Origin: Lachnospiraceae bacterium UBA2864 | Lineage (GTDB): Bacteria; Bacillota; Clostridia; Lachnospirales; Lachnospiraceae | DNA length: 17,454 bases | Assembly: GCA_002350525.1 (NCBI GenBank) | Contig: DEFA01000039.1 | Span: 4,234-21,687, forward strand | Direction: 5' to 3' | Part shown: positions 7,065 to 13,701 of the stretch, one piece after another | How positions within the stretch are numbered: position 1 is the stretch's first letter | Layout of the letters: every line of letters begins with the position of its first letter | The notes under the pieces: generated by a model | What the model was told of the DNA's origin: nothing | Seen by the model: the letters and a program-made list of their open reading frames with translations, nothing else | The model's database searches: none | Position numbers and translations under genes: made by a program

Positions 7065-7835
7065 CTAAGCTATCGCAGCCTTCATACTCTTTACATATTC
7101 GGAAAGCTTCTCAGGTGCATCCTTACCGTACTCGGCAACAATCCTTACCATTGCGGAACCGACGATAACTCCGTCGGCAAGCTTTGACATAGCTTCAGCC
7201 TGCTCAGGCTTACTTATACCGAATCCGATGGCAGCAGGTGTATCCGTAGCTTCCTTGATAAGTCCGAGAATGGATGAAAGGTCTGTCTTAATCTCACTTC
7301 TCACACCTGTAACTCCGAGGGAAGAAACTACATATATAAAGCCTTTTGCCTGGGAAGCGATCATCTTGATCCTGTCCTCACTTGTAGGAGCGATCATAGA
7401 GATGAAGTCGATTCCGAAAGATGCTGCCACTTCATCAAACTCATGACGCTCTTCGTAAGGGCAGTCAGGAATGATGATTCCGTCAGCTCCTGCCTCTGCC
7501 GCTTTACTAAAGAACTTCTCTGCACCATAATGATATACAGGATTTGCATAGGTCATAAATACGATAGGTGTATCGTAATCCTTACGAAGTTCCTTAACCA
7601 GCTCGAATACCTTATCGGTAGTCATTCCCGAACCGAGAGCTCTTATATCCGCCTCCTGGATCACAGGTCCCTCTGCGATAGGATCCGAAAATGGGATTCC
7701 AACCTCCACAAGGTCCGCACCCGCATCAAGTACAGCTCTGAAGTTTGCAAGGCTTGTCTCATAGTCGGGATCTCCCGCTGTAAGAAATGCGATAAAAGCC
7801 TTCTTATTCTCAAATGCTTTATATATATTACTCAT
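7065..7835 (-). CDS. trpA: Tryptophan synthase, alpha subunit
   Basis: A 256-residue TIM-barrel that cleaves indole-3-glycerol phosphate to indole and glyceraldehyde-3-phosphate; indole passes to TrpB. Motifs are FLTAGDPD, the catalytic Glu in LVEVGIPFSDP (E44), the mobile loop SSLGVTGVR, and the phosphate site GFGIS/GSAMV. The second catalytic position, Asp60 in Salmonella (LADGP), is Glu here (IAEGP, E55). I recall this AEGP form in a subgroup of clostridial and archaeal TrpA, so it is probably active. The start overlaps the end of trpF2 by 8 bases and has AGAGGAG upstream, so translation is coupled to the second D-C-F set. It is separated from trpB by three genes, which is unusual because the two normally adjoin. 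Confidence 0.95.
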   Translation of the reverse strand: MSNIYKAFENKKAFIAFLTAGDPDYETSLANFRAVLDAGADLVEVGIPFSDPIAEGPVIQEADIRALGSGMTTDKVFELVKELRKDYDTPIVFMTYANPVYHYGAEKFFSKAAEAGADGIIIPDCPYEERHEFDEVAASFGIDFISMIAPTSEDRIKMIASQAKGFIYVVSSLGVTGVRSEIKTDLSSILGLIKEATDTPAAIGFGISKPEQAEAMSKLADGVIVGSAMVRIVAEYGKDAPEKLSEYVKSMKAAIA

Positions 7836-8538
7836 TTCTGACTCCTCTCATTAAAGATATTATTCTCTCTTCTGATTTTATTCCCGGAGATATCTCTATC
7901 CCCGTCATCATATCTATTATATCAGGCTTCAGGATATCAACTATATCCCTGACATTCCCGGGAGTTATGCCCCCCGCCGCCATTACCGGAATATTCACAG
8001 CCTGTTTAACCGCTTTGTAAAGCGCTGCATCTATAAGATTCGCGGAATTCGATGCATTCTCCGGACCTCTGGCATCCACCAGAACTATGTCCGCTCCCGC
8101 TTCCTCGAAAACCTTCGCACATTCTGCGATATCAGACTTACCGCTCTGAGTTACTCTATCTGCTTCTTTCAGAGGTACCGTCTTTACGATCTTTGCTGCA
8201 AGGCCTTCGGCTTTAAGCGCCCTGATATCATCTGCAGTCTCTTTATAGTGCAGCTGAAAGTAATCGGGATGCAAGACTCTGTCTATGTTAAGAATCTTAT
8301 CTACCGGGCCGCCCGATACAACACAGCATCGCGATAACGCTACGCCATTTACCAAAGTACTGCCCGACACATTTCGAAAATGTTTTATCAGCTCTTCCGC
8401 ACGGGAAAGATCCATATTCCACGGAACCAGTACCGGGTAATCAACAACGAATCCCAAGATATCAACACCGTGTCTTATGCCAGCCTCCACATCCTCTTCT
8501 CTCATGAAGCCGCACATTTTAACAATTACATTCTTCAT
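7828..8538 (-). CDS. Divergent phosphoribosylanthranilate isomerase-like protein (second TrpF)
   Basis: A TrpF-family barrel of 236 residues counted from the ATG at 8538; an ATG at 8553 would add five residues and overlap trpC2 by 8 bases. The inner start is preferred because GAGG lies 5 nt upstream and the protein then begins just before VKMCG, as usual. The catalytic pair is present: C9 in KMCG and D155 in VLVDA. Much else departs from the family. The loop after strand 1 reads VVDYPVLVPWN, QLHG is QLHY, the GGSG-type phosphate loop is replaced by GPENASNSAN (159-168), and VDVSSGVE is replaced by IDMMTGIE (208-215). AAGGITPGNV is kept. The substrate may be phosphoribosylanthranilate or a related Amadori substrate. 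The operon already holds a standard trpF domain, making this a paralogue or acquired copy. Confidence 0.82.
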   Translation of the reverse strand: MKNVIVKMCGFMREEDVEAGIRHGVDILGFVVDYPVLVPWNMDLSRAEELIKHFRNVSGSTLVNGVALSRCCVVSGGPVDKILNIDRVLHPDYFQLHYKETADDIRALKAEGLAAKIVKTVPLKEADRVTQSGKSDIAECAKVFEEAGADIVLVDARGPENASNSANLIDAALYKAVKQAVNIPVMAAGGITPGNVRDIVDILKPDIIDMMTGIEISPGIKSEERIISLMRGVRNE

Positions 8539-8545
8539 ATCAGCC

Positions 8546-9235
8546 TCACGCATTCATCATCTCTTTATAATATTCAAACGGATCTTCGGCTTTCCAGATT
8601 GCCGTCCCCACCAGAGCCGCATCCGCGCCGCTGTCGATGGCACGTCTCACATCCGCCGGTGTAAGGATTCCGCTTTCGCTTATAAGAAATGTGCCTTCCG
8701 GCTTTCCGCCCGCAAGTCCCTGTGTCGTGGATACGGTTCCGCCATCCTTCTCCAGCCGGAGGATGTCACGGTTATTGATTCCCATAAGCTTTGCTCCGAG
8801 GGATGCGGCAAATCCGATCTCCTCTTCGGTGTGGGTCTCCACCAGAGGTTCGATTCCTCTTTCCAGTGCATAGTTGTAACAGATGACCATCTGTTCTCTG
8901 CTCATTACGGAACACATAAGAAGCACTGCCGAGGCACCGTACTCGATGGTCTCATCGATGGCTTCCTTCGTTCTGATGAAATCCTTTCTCAGAACAGGAA
9001 CCTCCACCGCCTCCGCAACCGCTCTCAGCATGCCGAGTGAACCGCCGAAGTCCGTCGGCTCCGTCACCACCGATATGGCAGGCGCACCGGCTTCTATCAT
9101 CTTCAGTGCATTTCGGACAGCGTCCTTCTCATCAAAGAGGCGCCCCTCTCCGGGTGAAATGCATTTAAAATCAACTATTACAGGAACCAAACCCTTATTC
9201 TTTTTTTCGATCAGAGCGGAACTAAATCTATTCAT
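8546..9235 (-). CDS. Divergent indole-3-glycerol-phosphate synthase-like protein (second TrpC)
   Basis: A 229-residue IGPS-family barrel counted from the ATG at 9235. A GTG at 9256 would add seven residues but has no ribosome binding site, while GAGAG precedes the ATG. Retained residues are K24 (DFK), K84 in LRKDF, E133 in LVETH, N154-N155-R156 and SESG (186-189). The catalytic Glu of the AE(I/Y)K motif is Asp (D22), and SPSKG is SPGEG (27-31). The protein lacks the N-terminal helical extension of the first TrpC, and the end reads LVGTAIWKAEDP instead of LIGEMLM. I associate this shorter type with archaeal TrpC, from memory only. It probably closes a carboxyphenylamino-deoxyribulose phosphate to an indole; whether on the standard substrate is open. 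It sits between trpD2 and trpF2. Confidence 0.85.
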   Translation of the reverse strand: MNRFSSALIEKKNKGLVPVIVDFKCISPGEGRLFDEKDAVRNALKMIEAGAPAISVVTEPTDFGGSLGMLRAVAEAVEVPVLRKDFIRTKEAIDETIEYGASAVLLMCSVMSREQMVICYNYALERGIEPLVETHTEEEIGFAASLGAKLMGINNRDILRLEKDGGTVSTTQGLAGGKPEGTFLISESGILTPADVRRAIDSGADAALVGTAIWKAEDPFEYYKEMMNA

Positions 9236-9280
9236 ACTGATTCTCTCATTAATCACTAATATGCCGGATCATTTCACAAA

Positions 9281-10309
9281 CTACTGTTCTGAATACTTGT
9301 TAGACTCTTCCACAAGCTGAGCGAGTTTCTCTGCAGCCTTACCGCTCTCGATGATCTCTCTTGCAAGAGCTATACCCTCTGTAAAGTCAGCAGCCTTACC
9401 ACCGACAACAAGAGCACCTGCGGCATTGAGGATGATGGCATCCTTTCTAGGGCCTTCGATCTCGCCTGAGAAAACACCCTTGATGGTAGCTGCATTTTCC
9501 TCAGGAGTACCTGTCTTAATGTCCTCAAGCTTGCAGCTCTTAAGGCCGAAGTCTTCAGGAGCAATGGTATATCTCTTAATCTCGCCGTCCTTCAGCTCTG
9601 CGATGGTTGTCTTTCCGAGAAGTGATATTTCATCCAGTCCGTCCTCACCGTATACGAACATGGCCTTGGTATAACCGATTCTTCTGGCAACTTCAGGAAC
9701 GGTATCGAGAAGCTCCTTCTTATAAACACCGAGAAGATGTCTAGGTGCGAAGGCCGGATTGATAAGCGGTCCGATGATAGTATAGAAGATTGTCTTTATT
9801 CCGAGCTCGGTCTCAGGAGGAAGAACCTTACCCATAACCGGATGGAACAGCGGTGCATAGATAAATGCTATGCTGATCTTCTCTATAAGTTCTGCAGCCT
9901 GCTCAGCGTTAAGATTGATGTTAACTCCGAGAGCCTCAAGTACGTCGGCACTTCCCGAAAGGGATGATATAGAACGGCTTCCGTGCTTTGCGATAGGGAT
10001 TCCCGCTGCCGCAGCCACAAGTGCTGTTGCCGTGGAAATGTTGAAGGTACTGAGACCACCACCTGTTCCGCAGGTATCCATCATCTCAGCATCAACCTTT
10101 GCTCTGATAGGAACGCAGTTCTCACGCATCGCATTTGCGAATGCGGCAAGCTCTTCCACATTGGTTCCCTTCATCAGAAGTCCTACCTGAAATCCGGCGA
10201 TCTGAACCGGTGTTACCTCGTCCTTTGCCACAGCACCGATAAATTCCGAGATATCCTCTGCTGTCAGAACTTCGTTATTAGTTACCTTTGATAATATATC
10301 CTTGTACAT
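9281..10309 (-). CDS. Divergent anthranilate phosphoribosyltransferase-like protein (second TrpD)
   Basis: A 342-residue member of the TrpD family, which joins anthranilate to PRPP. The fold is intact: N-terminal helical domain, then GTGG, STFNIST, AKHG, SGSADVLEALG and DGLDEIS. Key positions differ from the first TrpD. The PRPP loop is GTGGGLSTFN (81-90), one residue shorter and without the usual Asp of GTGGD. KHGNR is KHGSR (S111). The position of the anthranilate-contacting Arg (Arg164 in Sulfolobus, R168 in the first TrpD) is Glu166 in PPETELG. IFN is IFY (Y176) and GPLTNP is GPLINP (I183). These changes fall in the acceptor and PRPP sites, so a different acceptor is possible. Equally, this may be a known sub-type that uses anthranilate. 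GAGG lies 10 nt before the ATG; 45 bases separate it from trpB. Confidence 0.85.
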   Translation of the reverse strand: MYKDILSKVTNNEVLTAEDISEFIGAVAKDEVTPVQIAGFQVGLLMKGTNVEELAAFANAMRENCVPIRAKVDAEMMDTCGTGGGLSTFNISTATALVAAAAGIPIAKHGSRSISSLSGSADVLEALGVNINLNAEQAAELIEKISIAFIYAPLFHPVMGKVLPPETELGIKTIFYTIIGPLINPAFAPRHLLGVYKKELLDTVPEVARRIGYTKAMFVYGEDGLDEISLLGKTTIAELKDGEIKRYTIAPEDFGLKSCKLEDIKTGTPEENAATIKGVFSGEIEGPRKDAIILNAAGALVVGGKAADFTEGIALAREIIESGKAAEKLAQLVEESNKYSEQ

Positions 10310-10354
10310 CTTTTAAAACCTCATTACTTCTTAGAAAAAACACTGTATTACTTT

Positions 10355-11569
10355 TTACTCGTAGAGCTCAACGCCGCGGTAACGGGCGATGGCTGCCACG
10401 TCCTTATCTCCACGTCCGGAGATGGTACATATGATAATCGAATCCTTCGGCATGGAAGGCGCAATCTTCAGTACATGTGCAACCGCATGGCTGCTTTCGA
10501 TAGCAGGGATGATACCCTCTGTTCTTGAGAGATATTCGAAGGCACGAACCGCCTCTTCATCTGTGATAGGCACATACTCCGCTCTTCCGGTGGATGCAAG
10601 ATATGCATGCTCCGGTCCGATTCCCGGATAGTCAAGTCCGGCTGAGATAGAGTAAACAGGTGCTATCTGTCCGTACTCATCCTGGCAGAAGAGTGACTTC
10701 ATACCGTGGAAGATACCCATGGAACCGTTGGCCATAGTAGCCGCATTCTTAGGATTATCCACACCGAGGCCTGCTGCCTCACAACCGATGAGACGTACGC
10801 CCTCATCCTTGATATATTCATAGAAAGAACCGATGGCATTGCTTCCGCCGCCCACGCAGGCGATAACAACATCAGGAAGCTTACCCTCTGCCTCGAGGAT
10901 CTGTGCACGGCTCTCCTTACTGATGACTGACTGGAAATCCCTTACGATAGTAGGGAAAGGATGAGGTCCCATAACCGATCCGAGGACATAGAGTGTATCA
11001 TCGACTCTTGAAGTCCACTCACGCATAGCCTCATTAACGGCATCCTTAAGAACTCTTGTTCCCGTCTTGACCGGATGAACCTTTGCACCGAGAAGCTCCA
11101 TTCTGTATACATTAAGAGCCTGTCTTATGGTATCCTCCTCACCCATGAAGATCTCGCACTCCATATCCATAAGAGCCGCTGCGGTTGCCGTAGCAACGCC
11201 GTGCTGGCCCGCTCCCGTCTCTGCGATAACTCTGGTCTTACCCATCTTCTTTGCGAGAAGCACCTGACCGAGAACGTTGTTGATCTTGTGAGAACCCGTA
11301 TGATTTAAGTCCTCGCGCTTCAGATATATCTTTGCTCCGCCGAGGTCTCTTGTCATCTTCTCCGCATAGTAGAGCAGTGATGGGCGTCCCGCATACTCAC
11401 GGTTCAGCTTATCCAGTTCTGCCACGAACTCCGGATCGTTCTTGTAATGCTCATAAGCTTCCTCCAGCTTATGGATCTCATTCATGAGAGTTTCCGGGAT
11501 GTACTGTCCTCCGAACTCTCCGAAACGTCCTTTAACATTTTCCGAAAAACTATTTATACTTTCGCTCAT
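10355..11569 (-). CDS. trpB: Tryptophan synthase, beta subunit
   Basis: A 404-residue PLP enzyme that condenses indole with serine to give tryptophan, working with TrpA. It is the standard TrpB1 type: GRFGEFGGQYIPETL at the start, the PLP lysine in HTGSHKINN (K95), the catalytic Glu in AETGAGQHG (E117), the phosphate-binding GGGSNA (240-245), and SGRGDKD near the C-terminus. Its ATG overlaps the stop of trpF-GNAT (ATGA, 11566-11569), so translation is coupled. It is followed by the second trpD-C-F set and only then by trpA. Confidence 0.97.
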   Translation of the reverse strand: MSESINSFSENVKGRFGEFGGQYIPETLMNEIHKLEEAYEHYKNDPEFVAELDKLNREYAGRPSLLYYAEKMTRDLGGAKIYLKREDLNHTGSHKINNVLGQVLLAKKMGKTRVIAETGAGQHGVATATAAALMDMECEIFMGEEDTIRQALNVYRMELLGAKVHPVKTGTRVLKDAVNEAMREWTSRVDDTLYVLGSVMGPHPFPTIVRDFQSVISKESRAQILEAEGKLPDVVIACVGGGSNAIGSFYEYIKDEGVRLIGCEAAGLGVDNPKNAATMANGSMGIFHGMKSLFCQDEYGQIAPVYSISAGLDYPGIGPEHAYLASTGRAEYVPITDEEAVRAFEYLSRTEGIIPAIESSHAVAHVLKIAPSMPKDSIIICTISGRGDKDVAAIARYRGVELYE

Positions 11570-12870
11570 TTCCTCTTACCTTTCTTTTCCATATATATAA
11601 ACTCCAGCTCATCACTGATTACTTTACTGTCAAAAATCTCATATCCGCAATTTTTGTACAGAGAAATGTTACCAACACTTTTCGTGCTTGTAAAGAGTTC
11701 ATATCTTTTATCCGGATATATTTTTTCGATCTCCGACAGAAGTTTCTTACCGTAACCTCTTTTCTGCCTGTCCGGATGAACCATCAGCTTTCCTATATAT
11801 ACCGTACCGCCGTCTTCGTAAGCCCTTACCGAACCGATTATCCTGCCGTCCTCAACAAGCTTCAGAATCGTTCCTCTGTCAAACTCCTCCTCAACTTCTT
11901 CTATGGTCTGCCGCAGCGGAGGTATGTCCCTGCTCTTAAAGAGTGCGGCTTCACTCTGATATGCCAGGTACTGGAGTTTCAGTATCTCTTCAAGGTCCGT
12001 TCTATCGGCTTCTGATATGCATATACCGTCTTTATCTGCTTCCCTCATCATACTGCATAACCCGGCACTGCTCTCTCTTTCGATACTGCACGACTCGGCA
12101 TTGCTATCTCTTTCGATACTGCACGACTCGGCACTGCTCTCTCTTTCGATACTGCACGACTCAGCGTCGGTCTCTCTTTCAATACTGCATAACCCGGCAT
12201 CTGTCTCTCTTACGATATTTACGAAGTTCTTCATCTTCTCCGTATCCTTCACCTTATCCGTCTCCACACCGGAGCTTACATCGACTCCGTATGGGTGCAG
12301 GCTCTCGACCGCAGAACGTACATTGTCAGGTCCGAGTCCTCCGGCCAGAAGATACGGCCTTCTTATCTCACCCAGGCTGCTCCAGTCAAAGGTCTCGCCG
12401 GAACCCGTGCCCGAATCCACCAGCACAAGATCCGCAGATGACGCTTCTATCTCGGAAATATCCTTAATCTTTCTCATGTTGAAGGCCTTGATGATTCGAG
12501 GCTTGTCAGCTTCAAGCTTGTCTGCTCCGACTCTGTCTGCTTGGACTCTGTCTGCCTGGTCTTTCGCCGCACCCGTTGTCAACCGCCTCAGTTCTTCGAT
12601 ATACCCGTTATCTTCCGTACCGTGAAGCTGTGCTATATCAATAATCTTCTCGTTCAGAAGCTCTGCCACAAAGGATACATCCTCATCGACAAAGACTCCC
12701 ACCGCCTGTATCCTGGGATAGAGACGTGCCTTCAGTTTCGCGGCCGTTTCCTTATCCACACAGCGGTGACTGAAATCCGCAAAGACAAATCCTATATATT
12801 CCGGACAAAGTTCATTTGCAGCTTCGATATCTTCTATTCTTTTTAAACCGCATATCTTAATCTTTGTCAT
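11566..12870 (-). CDS. trpF: TrpF (phosphoribosylanthranilate isomerase) fused to a GNAT acetyltransferase
   Basis: A 434-residue two-domain protein. Residues 1-220 are a standard TrpF barrel: KIKICGL with catalytic C7, AQLHGTE, LVLVDSGTGSGETFDW with D152, LLAGGLGPDNV and GVDVSSGVE. Residues 221-275 are five 11-residue repeats of the form RESSAESCSIE. Residues about 283-430 form a GNAT domain with the acetyl-CoA motif QKRGYG (369-374) and a typical end (SLYKNCGYEIF). TrpF isomerises phosphoribosylanthranilate to CdRP; the GNAT substrate is unknown. The TrpF barrel also carries an insertion of four 5-residue repeats (105-124) in a loop after QLHGTE. The reading frame is open throughout, so this is one gene as sequenced. 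It lies 15 bases after trpC and overlaps trpB by 4. Function of the TrpF half is confident; the role of the fusion is not known. Confidence 0.92.
   Translation of the reverse strand: MTKIKICGLKRIEDIEAANELCPEYIGFVFADFSHRCVDKETAAKLKARLYPRIQAVGVFVDEDVSFVAELLNEKIIDIAQLHGTEDNGYIEELRRLTTGAAKDQADRVQADRVGADKLEADKPRIIKAFNMRKIKDISEIEASSADLVLVDSGTGSGETFDWSSLGEIRRPYLLAGGLGPDNVRSAVESLHPYGVDVSSGVETDKVKDTEKMKNFVNIVRETDAGLCSIERETDAESCSIERESSAESCSIERDSNAESCSIERESSAGLCSMMREADKDGICISEADRTDLEEILKLQYLAYQSEAALFKSRDIPPLRQTIEEVEEEFDRGTILKLVEDGRIIGSVRAYEDGGTVYIGKLMVHPDRQKRGYGKKLLSEIEKIYPDKRYELFTSTKSVGNISLYKNCGYEIFDSKVISDELEFIYMEKKGKRK
12046..12210 (-). repeat. 33 bp tandem repeat, five units, in the TrpF-GNAT linker
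   Basis: Five contiguous 33-base units encode RETDAGLCSIE, RETDAESCSIE, RESSAESCSIE, RDSNAESCSIE and RESSAGLCSMM. The central units are the closest to each other in DNA and the outer ones diverge, as in a minisatellite expanding from within. The length is a multiple of three, so gain or loss of units keeps the frame. Confidence 0.93.
12499..12558 (-). repeat. 15 bp tandem repeat, four units, inside the TrpF domain
   Basis: Four 15-base units encode QADRV, QADRV, GADKL and EADKP (residues 105-124). They sit in the loop between QLHGTEDNGYIEELRRL and PRIIKAF, where TrpF usually has only a few residues. The insertion is in frame. Confidence 0.85.
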
Positions 12871-12885
12871 AGCTTCACCTATCTG

Positions 12886-13692
12886 TCATCCGACTTTCGC
12901 ATTCTTTAGTTCTCTGATGAGGCCGGTCTTATCAGAGCTTCTCATCAGCATCTCACCGATAAGAACCGCATCCGTTCCGTTCTCGTAAAGAGCCTTTACA
13001 TCAGCCGGTGTCATGATGCCGCTTTCGGATACAAAGATTATATCCTTCGGAACCATGTCTCTGAGGCGGATGCTGTTACTGATATCCACAGTGAAATCCT
13101 TCAGATTCCTGTTATTTACTCCGACTATCCTCGCTCCCGCATCAAGACATCTCTTAACTTCCTCCGCGTCATGCGCTTCGAAGAGGCAGGAAAGCCCGAG
13201 TCTGTCGGCAATATCGAAGTAACTCCGCAGTTCCTCATCACTGAGTATCGCAGCTATAAGAAGCACTGCCGACGCACCCATGAGCTTTGCCTGATATATC
13301 ATGTAAGGATCGACCGTGAAGTCCTTTCTCAGAACCGGTATCGAAACCTTCTTAACTATACCTTTAAGATATTCGTCGCTTCCCTTAAATCTGTCCGGCT
13401 CGGTGAGGCAGGATATGGCGTCCGCTCCGGCCGCTTCATATTCCGTTGCAATCTCGAGATACGGGAAATCCTCTGCTATAACTCCCTTTGAAGGCGACGC
13501 CTTCTTTACTTCAGATATGATGGAAAGCCCCTCTCTTCCGAGTGCTTCTTCGAAGGGATAGTCAAATTCCTGAACTTCCATTTCGCGCTCTGCCAGTAAA
13601 CCAGCATCCCTCTCCGCATCTTCTCTCGGATACACGGCCATCTGCTTCTCTATTCTTGCCCTTGTTAAGTTAGCCAATTCATCTAATATCAT
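12886..13692 (-). CDS. trpC: Indole-3-glycerol-phosphate synthase (first TrpC)
   Basis: A 268-residue IGPS that decarboxylates and closes CdRP to indole-3-glycerol phosphate. It has the family's N-terminal helical extension (about 1-45), then the canonical motifs SEVKKASPSKG (E61, K63), LRKDF (K123), the Glu of FEAH, VNNRNL and VSESGI. All catalytic positions are the usual residues, unlike the second TrpC at 8546-9235. It begins 9 bases after trpD with GAGG upstream of the ATG. Confidence 0.96.
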   Translation of the reverse strand: MILDELANLTRARIEKQMAVYPREDAERDAGLLAEREMEVQEFDYPFEEALGREGLSIISEVKKASPSKGVIAEDFPYLEIATEYEAAGADAISCLTEPDRFKGSDEYLKGIVKKVSIPVLRKDFTVDPYMIYQAKLMGASAVLLIAAILSDEELRSYFDIADRLGLSCLFEAHDAEEVKRCLDAGARIVGVNNRNLKDFTVDISNSIRLRDMVPKDIIFVSESGIMTPADVKALYENGTDAVLIGEMLMRSSDKTGLIRELKNAKVG

Positions 13693-13701
13693 AATGACCT
13701 C

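Noticed and set aside
12046..12210. Regular 33-base repeat that could suggest a CRISPR array
   Set aside because: Units are contiguous with no spacers, stay in frame within an open protein and diverge at the ends; it is a coding minisatellite.
12017..12625. Long plus-strand open frames opposite the TrpF-GNAT gene, with Ser/Leu- or Arg-rich repeats
   Set aside because: They are antisense reflections of the 33 bp and 15 bp repeats; no ribosome binding site or family motif is visible.
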